From Sphingomonas sp. (GTDB taxonomy: Bacteria > Pseudomonadota > Alphaproteobacteria > Sphingomonadales > Sphingomonadaceae): a DNA stretch of 64,000 nt. Below the pieces are notes generated by a model, which was not told where the DNA came from, did not search any database, and was given only the letters and a program-made list of their open reading frames with translations. Location: assembly GCF_004799495.1 (NCBI RefSeq), contig NZ_SSMY01000006.1:124001-188000 (forward strand). The letters run 5' to 3'. A program made the position numbers and the translations under genes. Below, one piece after another: positions 20,949-31,430 of this stretch. The first letter of the stretch is position 1, and each line of letters starts with the position of its first letter.

Positions 20949-21685
20949 CTCGGTTCGCGCTGACGGTCGAATATGACGGCCGCCCATTCATGGGCTGGCA
21001 GCGGCAGGATCACGGGCCGAGCGTGCAGGCGGCAGTCGAGCGCGCGGCGCACGAGATCACCGGCGAGACGGTCGCGGTGCATGCAGCCGGGCGTACCGAT
21101 GCGGGGGTGCATGCGCTCGGCATGCGCGCGCACCTCGATGTTGCGCGGCCGATCACGCCGTTCCGGCTGACGGAAGCGCTCAACGCGCGATTGCGGCCCG
21201 ATCCGGTCGCGGTGCTGGCGTGCGAGGCGGTGGCGGACAACTGGCACGCGCGCTTCTCGTGCGTCGCGCGGCATTACGAGTACCGCATCGTCACGCGCCG
21301 GGCGCCGCTGACGTGGGAAACCGGGCTGGCGTGGCGCGTGCCGCAGGAACTCGACGCAGATGCGATGGCGGATGCGGCCCGCGTGTTGGTGGGCAGGCAC
21401 GACTTCACGACCTTCCGTTCGGCGCATTGCCAGGCAGACAGCCCCTTGCGGACGCTCGACCGGCTTGAGGTCGTGGGGGACGGCGAGCGGATCAGCGTGT
21501 TCGTCTCGGCGCGGTCGTTCCTTCACCACCAGGTGCGGTCGATGGTTGGATGCCTGGCAATGGTCGGCCAGGGCAAATGGTCGAAAGCGGACCTCAAGGC
21601 GGCGTTGGAAGCGGCGGATCGCACGGCGCTGGGCTTCAACGCGCCGCCCGATGGCCTCTATTTCGTGCGCGCCGATTACCCCTGA
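20945..21685 (+). CDS. truA: tRNA pseudouridine(38-40) synthase
   Basis: 246 residues from a GTG overlapping the fmt stop. Isomerises uridines 38-40 of the tRNA anticodon stem. The catalytic Asp is in [19 protein letters not shown] near residue 50. The second conserved block is [20 protein letters not shown], and [11 protein letters not shown] completes the active site. Convergent with the RlmD/RumA-like gene, overlapping it by 10 bp. Confidence 0.95.
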   Translation: MTRFALTVEYDGRPFMGWQRQDHGPSVQAAVERAAHEITGETVAVHAAGRTDAGVHALGMRAHLDVARPITPFRLTEALNARLRPDPVAVLACEAVADNWHARFSCVARHYEYRIVTRRAPLTWETGLAWRVPQELDADAMADAARVLVGRHDFTTFRSAHCQADSPLRTLDRLEVVGDGERISVFVSARSFLHHQVRSMVGCLAMVGQGKWSKADLKAALEAADRTALGFNAPPDGLYFVRADYP

Positions 21686-22866
21686 CGGCTGAACCGCGCG
21701 GCCAGCTCGACATGCGTCGACCAGCGGAACTGGCCGACCGGCTGGATCCAGTCGACCCGGTACCCACCTTCGCACAACATCTGAGCATCGCGCGCGAAAC
21801 TGCTTGGGTTGCACGACACATAGGCGATGGCCAGTACCTTGCACCTGGCCAGGTTCGCTACCTGTTCCCGCGCGCCCGACCGCGGTGGATCGAGCACGAT
21901 GGCACCGAAGCGATCCAGTTCCGTGGTGGTCAGCGGCCGGCGGTACAAGTCGCGATGTTCCGCGAACACCGGTCGTCCCGCGATCGCCGCCGCGCCCTTG
22001 AGCGACAGAATGGCGTTGCGACCCGCTTCCGCCGCATAGACCTTGGCGGGGGCCAGCGAGAGCGCGAAGGTACCGAGGCCTGCGAACAAGTCCGCGATCG
22101 TGGCCGGGGCGCCGACCGCCTCGCGCACCGCGGCGATCAACGCCGCCTCGCCCTCGCGCGTGGCCTGGAGGAAGCTGCCGTGCGGGAACGGTACCGGGAC
22201 GCCGCCCAGCGTCACCGTCGCCGGCTCGGGCTCCCAGCGAGTCTCGGGGCCGATGCCGTCGTCGGTCGCGAAGCGCGCGATGCGGTGCTCCAGGCAGAAA
22301 TCGTTGATCGCTTCGGCCGCCTCCAGCCCTTCGGCGCCTGCCCCGATCAGCACGTCGACCCCCTGGTCACACGACGTCAGCTGGATGTCGGCGCGGCGCC
22401 TGAACCCGATCCTGGCGAGCAATGCGCGCAACGGCGCGACAAGCGCGAACAGTTCGGGCGCGAGGATATGGCATTCCTGGATATCGACGAGCGCATGGCT
22501 GCCCGCCTCGGTAAAACCGATCCGCACGCGCCCGCCCTTGGCCTCGGCATGGAGCGTCGCGCGGCGGCGCGTGCGCGGCGGCGACAACAACGGCGGGCGA
22601 ATCTCGGTCGCCAGATCATGCGCCGCGAGCGCGCTCGCGATGCGGTCGACGATGAAGCCCGCATGGCTGGCGTCGTCGAGGTGCTGGAGCTGGCACCCGC
22701 CGCAGATCGGGAAATGCCGGCACGGCGGCACTTGATGGTGGGGGCCGGGCGTGAGCGAACCGTCGGGGTTGAGGGTATCCCCTGGTGCGGCGAGCGCAGC
22801 GTGACGTCCGTCCGCGGTGACGCCATCGCCGCGCGCGGCGACGCGGACGATCATATCCGGACTCAC
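21676..22866 (-). CDS. RumA/RlmD-like RNA (uracil-C5)-methyltransferase with Fe-S cysteines
   Basis: 396 residues from the GTG at 22866, which overlaps the nnr stop; an ATG at 22854 ([12 protein letters not shown]) is an alternative. An N-terminal OB-like part is followed by a four-cysteine cluster site ([14 protein letters not shown] plus a later Cys). The SAM domain shows [13 protein letters not shown] and the catalytic signatures [13 protein letters not shown] and [13 protein letters not shown] with the nucleophilic Cys. Makes m5U in 23S rRNA or tRNA; which base is not evident from sequence. Confidence 0.9.
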   Translation of the reverse strand: MSPDMIVRVAARGDGVTADGRHAALAAPGDTLNPDGSLTPGPHHQVPPCRHFPICGGCQLQHLDDASHAGFIVDRIASALAAHDLATEIRPPLLSPPRTRRRATLHAEAKGGRVRIGFTEAGSHALVDIQECHILAPELFALVAPLRALLARIGFRRRADIQLTSCDQGVDVLIGAGAEGLEAAEAINDFCLEHRIARFATDDGIGPETRWEPEPATVTLGGVPVPFPHGSFLQATREGEAALIAAVREAVGAPATIADLFAGLGTFALSLAPAKVYAAEAGRNAILSLKGAAAIAGRPVFAEHRDLYRRPLTTTELDRFGAIVLDPPRSGAREQVANLARCKVLAIAYVSCNPSSFARDAQMLCEGGYRVDWIQPVGQFRWSTHVELAARFSRQG

Positions 22867-24257
22867 AGCGACGCTCGCACCGCGCCGAGCTCGCGCGCGA
22901 GGTCGTCGGCGATAAACGCCCCGCCCAGCCGCCGAGCAGCCTCTCCATGGAGCCATATCGCGGCCTCTGGTCCTTCGCCCGCCGCGAGCATCACCCCAAC
23001 GGCGCCGGCGAGCACATCGCCGGTGCCGGCGGTCGACAGCCAGCTGCTCGCGGCGGGCGCAACAACCGCTTGGCCTGTGGGCGTCGCGATGACCGTGTCC
23101 GGACCCTTGAACACGACGGTCGCGCCCGATTTCGCCGCGGCTCGGCGTGTCGCTTCGATCTTGCTGCCTGCATATTCGCCGAACGCCGCCTTGAACTCCC
23201 CGACATGCGGCGTGAGGACCGTGCCGCCCGTGCGCTTGCCGAGGGCGGCCAGCCGATCCTTGTCGAGCAGGTGAAGCGCGTCACCGTCGATCACCAGCGG
23301 CACCGCGATCGCAATCGCGGCGTCGAGCTTGCGCTCGGCGTCCTTCCCGCGGCCCAGCCCCGGCCCGACGACGATCGCCGCCGCCTTCTTGCCGTCGAGC
23401 GCCTTGCGCAGCGCAGCCACCGACCATTTCCGGCGCACCAGCGCGTGGGGCGCGCCTGCGCTTCCCTGATCGTCGAACAGCAGCACATATCCCGTCCCGG
23501 CGCGCATCGCCGCCTCGGCCGCCAGCGCGCCTGCACCGGGCATCTCGCCGCCGACGATCGCCACCAGGCCGCGCGAATATTTGTGCGCATCGACCGGCGG
23601 CGGTCCGAGGTCGGGGCGAGCCAGGGCGCGGCAATCGCTCGTGACATGCTTCAGGCCGATATCGACCAGGCGCACTGCGCCACACATCGCTGCGGCGGGC
23701 TGCAGCAGGTGCGCCGGCTTCAGCGCACCAAGCGCGAGCGTAATGTCGATATGCGGTACGTGGCCGAGCAGCGCGCCATCGTCGGTCGTGATGCCGCTCG
23801 GCAAATCCACGGCAAACGATAGCCGCGCACCGCCGGTCAGTCGCGCCAGCGCTTGCTGCGATGATGGATCGAGCGGGCGCGACAATCCCGTCCCGAACAG
23901 CGCATCCACCACGACCGGCGCGCCGTCCGCGCGATCGATACTCTCGACTTCTCCCGCGAACGCTTGACGCGCCGCGACCGCCGCCGCGCTCCTCGGGTCC
24001 GCGCAAGAGGTAACCCGCACGGGGACGCCGTTCGCTTTCAGGATGCGTGCCGCGGCATAGCCATCGCCGCCGTTGTTGCCCGGTCCGCACAGCACCAGCA
24101 CGGGCGCACCCGCCGTCAGCCGCCGTACGGCCTCCGCGACGCCCGCCCCGGCCCGTTCCATCAGATCCTCGACGCTTGATCCGGCCGCAATCGCGCGTTC
24201 CTCCGCCGCGCGCATCTCGGCCGCGGTCAGGATCGGCTGGCCGTCGATCGGTGTCAC
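22863..24257 (-). CDS. nnr: Bifunctional NAD(P)H-hydrate repair enzyme (epimerase + ADP-dependent dehydratase)
   Basis: 464 residues from the GTG at 24257, overlapping the preceding lipoprotein stop (GTGA). The N-terminal YjeF_N epimerase domain (about 1-205) shows TAAEMRAAEERAI and VLCGPGNNGGDGYAAARIL. The C-terminal ribokinase-like dehydratase domain (about 220-460) shows VAIVGGEMPGAGALAAEAAM, GTVLTPHVGEF and the catalytic-loop STAGTGDVLAG. It repairs hydrated NADH and NADPH. The fused form is the usual bacterial one. Confidence 0.95.
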   Translation of the reverse strand: MTPIDGQPILTAAEMRAAEERAIAAGSSVEDLMERAGAGVAEAVRRLTAGAPVLVLCGPGNNGGDGYAAARILKANGVPVRVTSCADPRSAAAVAARQAFAGEVESIDRADGAPVVVDALFGTGLSRPLDPSSQQALARLTGGARLSFAVDLPSGITTDDGALLGHVPHIDITLALGALKPAHLLQPAAAMCGAVRLVDIGLKHVTSDCRALARPDLGPPPVDAHKYSRGLVAIVGGEMPGAGALAAEAAMRAGTGYVLLFDDQGSAGAPHALVRRKWSVAALRKALDGKKAAAIVVGPGLGRGKDAERKLDAAIAIAVPLVIDGDALHLLDKDRLAALGKRTGGTVLTPHVGEFKAAFGEYAGSKIEATRRAAAKSGATVVFKGPDTVIATPTGQAVVAPAASSWLSTAGTGDVLAGAVGVMLAAGEGPEAAIWLHGEAARRLGGAFIADDLARELGAVRASL

Positions 24258-24634
24258 TTGGCTGCCTTGGCCTTCACCGTCGCGGGCAGGCGATAGCGGT
24301 CGCCGCCGATCGCTACCTCGATGCGGCCGTCGCCCAACAGGCTGACCTGGGCGCTCTCCGCGCCGTCGGCGGCGATAACGCCGCGGCCGTCGTTGACGAT
24401 CAGCAGACGATGGAAACCGTTGTCCGGGCGGCGCACCGTCAGGACCAGTCCCTCGGCCGATTGCGTCCGCTCGACGGTGCAATCGCGCGCGAACGTCCCC
24501 GCGCCGGTCGCGCATTCGATGCGGTCGTCGGCGGTCGGACCGGCGATGCTGTTCTCGAGCGTTTCGGCCGGGGTCGCCTGCTGGCCGCACGCGGCGAGCG
24601 CGAAAGCCAGCAGGAACGCGCTAGATATCCGCAT
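24254..24634 (-). CDS. Predicted lipoprotein, function unknown
   Basis: 126 residues from the ATG at 24634, chosen because it gives a lipoprotein signal ([16 protein letters not shown]) with lipobox LAAC, Cys at residue 16. The mature domain (about 30-120) is a compact all-beta pattern with two cysteines ([16 protein letters not shown]) that may pair. Its start lies 14 bp inside the ilvD 3' end and its stop overlaps nnr, so all three look co-transcribed. Family not recognised. Confidence 0.72.
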   Translation of the reverse strand: MRISSAFLLAFALAACGQQATPAETLENSIAGPTADDRIECATGAGTFARDCTVERTQSAEGLVLTVRRPDNGFHRLLIVNDGRGVIAADGAESAQVSLLGDGRIEVAIGGDRYRLPATVKAKAAK

Positions 24635-26342
24635 AGACGTGCGTCTCCGCCGCGGCCCCGGGATGGGTGACGGCGCCTTGCAACGCGGGACCGACATTGC
24701 GGGCATAGCGCCACAACGCGCCCGATTGATAGTCGTTCACGCGAGGCGTCCACGCTGCGCGGCGCGCGGTGAGTACATCGGCGGGCACGTCGAGGTCGAT
24801 CGTTCCGGCTTCGGCGTCGATGCGGATCGTGTCGCCATCCTCGATCAGCGCGATCGGCCCGCCGTCGGCGGCTTCGGGCCCGACATGGCCGATACAGAAC
24901 CCCCGCGTAGCACCCGAGAAGCGGCCGTCGGTGATCAGTGCGACCTTCTCGCCCATGCCGAGCCCGTAGAGCGCCGCCGTGGTCGAGAGCATCTCGCGCA
25001 TACCGGGGCCACCCTTGGGTCCTTCGTAGCGGATAACCACGACCTCACCTTCGTTGATCGCCCGCGCCTCGACCGCCGCGAAGGCATCTTCCTCGCAATC
25101 GAAGCACCGCGCCGGACCCTCGAATTGCAATCGGTGCATGCCCGCCACCTTGACGATCGCCCCATCAGGCGCGAGCGAGCCGCGCAAGCCTACGACGCCG
25201 CCGGTCGGGCTCAGCGGCGTCTTGACGTCATGAATGACCTTCTGATTGGGGTTCCACGTAACTTCGGCGATATTCTCGCCCAACGTGCGGCCCGTCACGG
25301 TCAGGCACTCGCCGTCGAGCAGGCCGTTATCGAGCATCGTCTTCATCAGCATGTAGACGCCGCCCGCCTCGTACATATCCTTCGCGACATATTGCCCGCC
25401 GGGCTTGAGGTTGGCGATGTACGGGGTCGACCTGAACGCTTCCGCGACGTCGAACAGGTCGAAGTCGATTCCCGCCTCGCTCGCCATCGCCGGCAAGTGC
25501 AGCGCGGCGTTGGTCGAGCCCCCGGTCGCCGCAACGACGCGCGCGGCGTTGATGAAGGCGGCGCGGGTGCATATGTCGCGCGGGCGCAGGTTGCGCTCGA
25601 GCAATTCCATCACCTGATGCCCCGCGGCAACTGCGATCTGTTCGCGCGTGCTGTAAGGAGCGGGCACCATATTGCTGTTCGGCAAGGATAATCCGATCGC
25701 CTCGCCCACACACGCCATCGTGTTGGCGGTAAACTGGCCGCCGCAAGCACCGTGACCGGGGCACGCGACCTTTTCCATCGCGTGGAGCTCGCTGATCGGG
25801 CAGGTGCCGGCGGCGAACTTGCCGACCACTTCGAACACGTCGACGACGGTGATGTCCTTGTCATGGAACCGCCCCGGCAGGATCGACCCGCCATAGACGA
25901 AGATCGACGGGATATTGAGGCGGAGCATCGCCATCATCATGCCGGGCAGCGACTTGTCGCATCCTGCGAACCCGACGAGCGCGTCGTAGCAATGGCCACG
26001 CACGCTGAGTTCGACCGAATCGGCGATGACCTCGCGGCTGACGAGGCTGGACTTCATTCCCTGATGCCCCATCGCGATCCCGTCGGTAACGGTGATCGTG
26101 TTGAAGCGGCGCGGCATTCCGCCGTTTTGCTGGACGCCCGCGCGCGCTGCATCGGCCTGGACGTCGAGCAACGTGTTGCACGGCGCGCTGTCGTTCCCCG
26201 CGCTGGCGAGTGCGACGAACGGGCGGGCGATTTCCTCCTCTGTCAGCCCCATCGCGTAGTAATAGCTGCGGTGGGGGGCGCGTTCCGGGCCGACCGAGAC
26301 GTGGCGGCTGGGAAGGTTCGATTTGTCGAAGCGATTGGTCAT
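24621..26342 (-). CDS. ilvD: Dihydroxy-acid dehydratase
   Basis: 573 residues. Dehydrates dihydroxy acids to 2-keto acids in valine and isoleucine synthesis. Fe-S cysteine regions are visible in [29 protein letters not shown] and [19 protein letters not shown]; the last is typical of the IlvD branch rather than Edd. Other marks are [12 protein letters not shown] and [18 protein letters not shown]. Compare the paralogous edd at 57283, which shares the fold but differs in these blocks. Confidence 0.96.
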   Translation of the reverse strand: MTNRFDKSNLPSRHVSVGPERAPHRSYYYAMGLTEEEIARPFVALASAGNDSAPCNTLLDVQADAARAGVQQNGGMPRRFNTITVTDGIAMGHQGMKSSLVSREVIADSVELSVRGHCYDALVGFAGCDKSLPGMMMAMLRLNIPSIFVYGGSILPGRFHDKDITVVDVFEVVGKFAAGTCPISELHAMEKVACPGHGACGGQFTANTMACVGEAIGLSLPNSNMVPAPYSTREQIAVAAGHQVMELLERNLRPRDICTRAAFINAARVVAATGGSTNAALHLPAMASEAGIDFDLFDVAEAFRSTPYIANLKPGGQYVAKDMYEAGGVYMLMKTMLDNGLLDGECLTVTGRTLGENIAEVTWNPNQKVIHDVKTPLSPTGGVVGLRGSLAPDGAIVKVAGMHRLQFEGPARCFDCEEDAFAAVEARAINEGEVVVIRYEGPKGGPGMREMLSTTAALYGLGMGEKVALITDGRFSGATRGFCIGHVGPEAADGGPIALIEDGDTIRIDAEAGTIDLDVPADVLTARRAAWTPRVNDYQSGALWRYARNVGPALQGAVTHPGAAAETHVYADI

Positions 26343-26387
26343 GGCGCGATCGCCTATGTCGCGGGAAGGCCGTTTGGCGCAAGACTA

Positions 26388-27194
26388 TTACGTGAAGGTG
26401 GTTTCAAGGCACCACCAATCGGGATGACCCAGCGCGATCCCGGCATGCGCGTCGGCGCGCGTTTCCTCGCTGTCGAACAGTGCGAAACACGTCGCGCCCG
26501 AGCCGGACATCCGCGCGAGCGTGACGCCGGGATGCGCGGCGAGGATCGCTAGCACGTTCCCGATGACCGGCGCGATCGTGCGCGCGGCAGCCTCGAGATC
26601 GTTGCGGCTCACCGCGTCCGGCTCCAGCGGCCCGCGATCGACGCCGTCCCAGCCGGCGAACACCGCGGCGGTCGAGACAGCGACGCCCGGATTGACCAAC
26701 AGGACCGGGCGGCCTGTCAGTCCCTCGGCGGGAGTGAGTTGTTCACCTCTGCCCCGGCCATAGGCGCTCTCGCCCGCGAGGCAGGCCGGCACGTCGGACC
26801 CGAGCGCGAGCGCGATCTCCGCCATCTCGTCGATCCCGACCCCCCGCATTCGCGCCAGCGCGCGAAGCATCGCGGCGGCATCGGCCGATCCGCCGCCGAT
26901 CCCCGAGGCCACGGGAAGCTGCTTGTCGAGCGTGATCGCGAGCGGCCGGAGCGTGCCGAATCGCGCGGCGAAAGCATCGCGCGCGGCGATGACGAGGTTG
27001 CCCTGGCCGATCAACGCATCGGCGAACGGGCCGGTTATGGTGAAACTATCGCTCGCCGCCTCGGCGACCGTCACGGCGTCGCCGTCGCGACAGAACGCGA
27101 ACAAAGTCTCGATCTCATGATAGCCATCCGGCCGCCGCGCGCGGACGTGGAGCGCGAGGTTGATCTTGGCCGGGGCGAGTTCGGTGATCGTCAC
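26388..27194 (-). CDS. ispE: 4-diphosphocytidyl-2-C-methyl-D-erythritol kinase
   Basis: 268 residues, GHMP kinase fold. N-terminal ELAPAKINLALHVRARRPDGYHEIET contains the conserved Lys-Ile-Asn and the His before the substrate site. The ATP loop is LPVASGIGGGSADAAAML near residue 90, and ARMSGSGATCFALF closes the fold. Acts in the MEP isoprenoid pathway. Starts 6 bp after the ETF-QO stop on the same strand, so probably co-transcribed with it. Confidence 0.95.
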   Translation of the reverse strand: MTITELAPAKINLALHVRARRPDGYHEIETLFAFCRDGDAVTVAEAASDSFTITGPFADALIGQGNLVIAARDAFAARFGTLRPLAITLDKQLPVASGIGGGSADAAAMLRALARMRGVGIDEMAEIALALGSDVPACLAGESAYGRGRGEQLTPAEGLTGRPVLLVNPGVAVSTAAVFAGWDGVDRGPLEPDAVSRNDLEAAARTIAPVIGNVLAILAAHPGVTLARMSGSGATCFALFDSEETRADAHAGIALGHPDWWCLETTFT

Positions 27195-27200
27195 CTAGCG

Positions 27201-28862
27201 TCACATGTTGGGGTAATTAGGCCCGCCGCCGCCCTCGGGAACCACCCAGACGATGTTCTGTGTCGGGTCCTTGATGTCGCACGTTTTGCAGTGGACGCAG
27301 TTTTGCGCGTTGATCACGAACTTCGGGTTGCCCTCTTCTTCGCCGACGATCTCGTACACCCCCGCCGGGCAGTACCGCTGCGCCGGCTCGTCATACATCG
27401 GCAGGTCGTATTCGACCGGAATGTCAGGATTGCCCAGCGTCAAATGGACCGGCTGATCCTCCTCATGGTTGGTGTTCGAGATGAACACCGACGACAGCCG
27501 GTCGAACGTCAACACGCCGTCGGGCTTGGGATAGGCGATCGGCTGGACCTGATCCTTGCGCCACAGGCTCTGGTGGTCGGGATGGTGCTTCATCGTGAAG
27601 GGCATGCGGATGCCCCAGCTTTCGAGCCACATGTTTATGCCCGCCAGGATCGTGCCGAACCCCTCGCCGAACTTCTCGACGAGCGGGAGCACGTTGCGGA
27701 CGACCGACAGCTCCTTCTTGACCCAGCTCTGGTCGTACGCCTCGGTATAGGCGACCAGCTCGTCGGACTGGCGCTGGCTAAGCACCGCATCGTACGCGGC
27801 GTGCGCGGCCATGATGCCGGACATCATCGCGGTGTGCGTGCCCTTGATCCGCGGGACGTTGAGGAACCCGGCACAGTCACCGATCAACGCGGCGCCGGGC
27901 ATGACGAGCTTGGGCACCGACTGATACCCGCCGTCAGAAATGGCGCGCGCGCCATACGAGACGCGCTTGCCGCCCTCGAGGATCGACGCGATCGCCGGAT
28001 GCGTTTTCCAGCGCTGCATCTCCTGGAACGGCGACAGGTAGGGGTTCGAATAATTGAGCCACGTTACGTAACCGAGCGCGACCTGCCCATTGGCCTGATG
28101 GTACAGGAACCCCCCGCCGTTCGACCCGGTCTCGCTGAGCGGCCAGCCCTGCGTGTGGATGACGCGGCCGGCCGCATGGTTCTCCGGCTTGATGTCCCAC
28201 AATTCCTTGATGCCGAGGCCATAGACCTGCGGCTCGCAGTCGGCACGCAGGTTGAAGCGGTCGACGAGCTGGCGCGTCAGGTGCCCGCGCGCACCCTCCG
28301 AGAAGAAGGTGTATTTGGCGTGGAGCTCTAGCCCTGGCTGATAATCGGACTTGTGGCTGCCGTCGCGCGCTACGCCCATGTCGCCGGTCGCGACGCCCTT
28401 CACGCTGCCGTCGTCGTTGTAGAGCACTTCCGCCGCCGCGAAGCCCGGGAAGATCTCGACCCCCAGTTCTTCGGCTTGCCCCGCCAGCCAGCGGCACAGA
28501 TTGCCCAGGCTGCCGGTGTAGGTGCCCTTGTTGTGCATGAAGCCGGGGGTGAAGAGATGCGGCATCGAGAATCGCTTTTTCTTCGTCAGGATCCAGTGCT
28601 GATTGTCGTTGACCGGCACTTCGGCGAGCGGACAGCCCTTCTCGCGCCAATCGGGGATCAGGTCGTCGAGGCTGCGTGGATCGATCACCGCGCCCGACAG
28701 GATATGTGCGCCGACCTCCGACCCCTTTTCGAGCACGCAAACCGCGATGTCGCCGCCCTTTTCCGCTGCCAGTTGCTTCAGCCGGATCGCCGCCGACAGC
28801 CCCGCCGGACCCGCGCCGACGATCACCACGTCGTACGGCATCGACTCGCGTTCGCTCATCAC
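27201..28862 (-). CDS. Electron transfer flavoprotein-ubiquinone oxidoreductase
   Basis: 553 residues. FAD-binding Rossmann motif VVIVGAGPAGLSAAIRLKQL at the N-terminus. A ubiquinone and membrane-associated middle part includes the amphipathic DCAGFLNVPRIKGTHTAM. The 4Fe-4S site is at the C-terminus, NAQNCVHCKTCDIKDPTQNI with the first Cys near 530. Passes electrons from ETF (fatty acid and amino acid oxidation) to ubiquinone at the inner membrane. Single-chain form as in mitochondria and alphaproteobacteria. Confidence 0.95.
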   Translation of the reverse strand: MMSERESMPYDVVIVGAGPAGLSAAIRLKQLAAEKGGDIAVCVLEKGSEVGAHILSGAVIDPRSLDDLIPDWREKGCPLAEVPVNDNQHWILTKKKRFSMPHLFTPGFMHNKGTYTGSLGNLCRWLAGQAEELGVEIFPGFAAAEVLYNDDGSVKGVATGDMGVARDGSHKSDYQPGLELHAKYTFFSEGARGHLTRQLVDRFNLRADCEPQVYGLGIKELWDIKPENHAAGRVIHTQGWPLSETGSNGGGFLYHQANGQVALGYVTWLNYSNPYLSPFQEMQRWKTHPAIASILEGGKRVSYGARAISDGGYQSVPKLVMPGAALIGDCAGFLNVPRIKGTHTAMMSGIMAAHAAYDAVLSQRQSDELVAYTEAYDQSWVKKELSVVRNVLPLVEKFGEGFGTILAGINMWLESWGIRMPFTMKHHPDHQSLWRKDQVQPIAYPKPDGVLTFDRLSSVFISNTNHEEDQPVHLTLGNPDIPVEYDLPMYDEPAQRYCPAGVYEIVGEEEGNPKFVINAQNCVHCKTCDIKDPTQNIVWVVPEGGGGPNYPNM

Positions 28863-28988
28863 TTCCTCCCGAGGGCTAATGCCCCATTCAACAACGCCCG
28901 CCGGTCATCGCGCGGCGGCAACGGTTTGTCCCCGAAGCGGTGCCCGCGAATTGACCCCGCCGTCAACTATCGACTCTATGGGGATCAC

Positions 28989-29711
28989 ATGGGGGCTGAC
29001 CAGCATAACGATTGGCGCGCGAGCGTCGCCAGCGCGCTCGAATGGTGGCGCGACGCCGGGGTCGATTGCGAGATCGATGATGGGCCGCGTGACTGGCTCG
29101 CGCGGATGCCGTCGCCCGACAAGCTGCCCGCCGCGGTGCGCGAAGCCCCGGTCGAAGCGATCAAGCTGCCCGAAACCTTGGCCGAATTCGCCGCGTGGCG
29201 AGCCGTGTCCGGCCCCGAGGCGGGCTGGCCGGGCCAGGCCCTCGCCACGCAAGGCGATGCCGCGAGCGGATTGATGATCGTCGCCGACATGCCCGACCGC
29301 GAGGACGATGCCGCAGGCGCCCTGCTGTCGGGCAGCGCCGGGCGGCTGTTCGACGCGATGCTCGCGGCGATCGGGCGCGATCGGCAATCCATTTATCTAA
29401 CCGCGCTGTCGGTGAAGCGCCCGCCCGCCGGGCGAGCGAGCGACGAAACGGTCGAGCAATTGGCGACACTGATCCGCCATCATCTCTCGCTCGCCGCCCC
29501 GAAACGCGTGCTCGCGCTCGGTAATGCGGCGAGCCGTGCGCTCACGGGGATGGACGTCGCGGATGCGCGTGGAAGTTTACGCGTCATTAAGCATGATGGC
29601 GGGACAAGTGAGGTCGTGGCGAGCTTTCACCCGCGCTTCCTGCTGGAGCGGCCTGCGGCGAAGGCGGATGCCTGGAGAGACCTGAAGATGTTGATCGGGG
29701 GGTTCGAGTGA
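28989..29711 (+). CDS. Uracil-DNA glycosylase-like protein (degenerate motifs)
   Basis: 240 residues from the ATG at 28989. The C-terminal 150 residues follow the family 4 UDG layout: a motif-1 region LMIVADMPDREDD, the helix GRLFDAMLAAIGRDRQSIYL, VLALGNAASRALTG, and a C-terminal SFHPRFLLERP. Two expected features are absent or altered. Only one Cys is present, so there is no 4Fe-4S site. Motif 1 reads ADMPD where family 4 has GE(A/G)PG. The activity is therefore doubtful. Stop overlaps the next gene (GTGA). Confidence 0.72.
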   Translation: MGADQHNDWRASVASALEWWRDAGVDCEIDDGPRDWLARMPSPDKLPAAVREAPVEAIKLPETLAEFAAWRAVSGPEAGWPGQALATQGDAASGLMIVADMPDREDDAAGALLSGSAGRLFDAMLAAIGRDRQSIYLTALSVKRPPAGRASDETVEQLATLIRHHLSLAAPKRVLALGNAASRALTGMDVADARGSLRVIKHDGGTSEVVASFHPRFLLERPAAKADAWRDLKMLIGGFE

Positions 29712-31417
29712 GATTTTCGTATTTGCTGGCGGCCACCGCGGCGGCGCTCACCCCGATCCTGGCGGCGCCTGCGTTGGCGGCGGGCGATCCTCCTGCCGCC
29801 GGCGCAATGAGCCGCGGTATTCCCGCCCAACTCGATTCCGGTCAGCGCGATGGATACCGCGCCGTGTTCAAGGCGATCCGCGAGCAACGCTGGGCCGACG
29901 CGCAGATCCAGCTGACCGCGATGAAGCCCGGCCCGCTCCACTCGATCGCCGCTGCCGAGCTCTACCTCGCCAAGGGGTCGCCCAAGGTGGAGAACGATCC
30001 GCTGCTCGCGGTGCTGGCCAACGCGCCCGAGCTGCCCGAAGCGCCGGCGATTGCGAAAATCCTGGCGTCGCGCGGCATCGTGGCCCCCGGGCTGCCGGTC
30101 CCGCAAAAGCTGGTCTGGGTCAACGGCGCGTCCACCCGCGGCCGCGCCAAGCCGACCAAGCTCGATCTCGTCGCCGCCGAGCTCGCGCTCAAGATGCAGC
30201 CCTTCATCAAGGACGATAAGGGCGCCGAAGCGCAGGCGTTGCTCGAAGCGACGCCCAACCTGACTCCCGAAGCGCAGACCGAATGGCAACAGCGCGTCGC
30301 GTGGATCTATTTCCTGCAGGGCGACGACAACAACGCCCGTACGATGGCGGCGAAGGCGCGTGTCGGCAGCGGCGACTGGGCGGTCCAGGGCGAATGGGTC
30401 GGCGGGCTCGCCGCGTGGCGGCAGGGCGATTGCACCGCCGCCGGGCAAGCTTTCGTCGCGGTCGCGGCGCGCGCGAGCGACATCGAACTGCGCGCGGCGG
30501 GTCTATATTGGGCGGCACGCGCCGACATGAAGTGCGCCCGCCCGCAATTGGTCGAGGCGCGGTTGAAGAACGCGGCGCAGCTCGACGAGACCTTCTACGG
30601 CATGCTCGCGCGGCAACAGCTCGGCATCAAGGAACAGCCGCGCGTCTCCGACGAGCTGATGCTCGCCGATTGGGACAAATTGCAGAACCGCCCCAACGTC
30701 CGCGTCGCCGCTGCGCTGGTCGAGATTGGCGAGACCGACCTGGCCGACGACGTGCTCAAGCAGCAGGCCAAGATCGGGCCCGCCTCCGAATACGCTTCGC
30801 TCGTCCGCCTGACCGAGACGCTCGACCTGCCCGAAACGTTGATGTGGCTCGGCAACAATTGCCCGCAAGGCACGCGCCCGCCGACGATCGCGCGCTTCCC
30901 GGCGCCGAAATGGGCGCCCGACGGCGGGTGGAAGGTCGACAAGGCGCTGGTCTACGCCCACGCGCTCCAGGAATCGCGCTTCAAGCGCACCGTGATCAGC
31001 CCGGCCGGCGCGTACGGCCTGATGCAGATCATGCCCGCCGCGGCGATCGATTATGCGCGAGAGCGCGGCATCACCGTCGATCGCGGCGCGCTCGCCACGC
31101 CATCGGTCAACATGGCGGTGGGTCAGCGCACGCTCGAGCGGCTGAGCACGCAAAGCTTCGCGAACGGATCGCTGATCAAGGTGATGGCGGCATACAATGC
31201 CGGGCCGGTACCGGTAACCGCGTGGAACGCCATCGTCAAGGACGGCGGCGATCCGCTGCTCTACATCGAATCGATCCCGTACTGGGAAACGCGCGGTTAC
31301 GTGACCACGGTGATGCGCAATTACTGGATGTACGAGGCCAAGGACGGCCGCCTCACCTCGCCGAGCCGCGAGGCGCTCGCGCAGGGCAAGTGGCCGAAGT
31401 TTCCGGGGGCGAAGTAA
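29708..31417 (+). CDS. Soluble lytic murein transglycosylase (Slt-like)
   Basis: 569 residues from a GTG. Signal peptide about 1-24 (LLAATAAALTPILAAPALAA). A long alpha-superhelical ring domain (about 40-400) rich in TPR-like helices follows. The catalytic lysozyme-like domain carries the Glu in ALQESRFKRTVISPAGAYGL near residue 422, then MQIMPAAA and VMAAYNAGPVPVTAW. Cleaves peptidoglycan, leaving anhydro-muropeptides, in the periplasm. Coupled to the UDG-like gene by a 4-base overlap, with no evident functional link. Confidence 0.93.
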   Translation: MRFSYLLAATAAALTPILAAPALAAGDPPAAGAMSRGIPAQLDSGQRDGYRAVFKAIREQRWADAQIQLTAMKPGPLHSIAAAELYLAKGSPKVENDPLLAVLANAPELPEAPAIAKILASRGIVAPGLPVPQKLVWVNGASTRGRAKPTKLDLVAAELALKMQPFIKDDKGAEAQALLEATPNLTPEAQTEWQQRVAWIYFLQGDDNNARTMAAKARVGSGDWAVQGEWVGGLAAWRQGDCTAAGQAFVAVAARASDIELRAAGLYWAARADMKCARPQLVEARLKNAAQLDETFYGMLARQQLGIKEQPRVSDELMLADWDKLQNRPNVRVAAALVEIGETDLADDVLKQQAKIGPASEYASLVRLTETLDLPETLMWLGNNCPQGTRPPTIARFPAPKWAPDGGWKVDKALVYAHALQESRFKRTVISPAGAYGLMQIMPAAAIDYARERGITVDRGALATPSVNMAVGQRTLERLSTQSFANGSLIKVMAAYNAGPVPVTAWNAIVKDGGDPLLYIESIPYWETRGYVTTVMRNYWMYEAKDGRLTSPSREALAQGKWPKFPGAK

Positions 31418-31430
31418 CCACCTCAATCCG

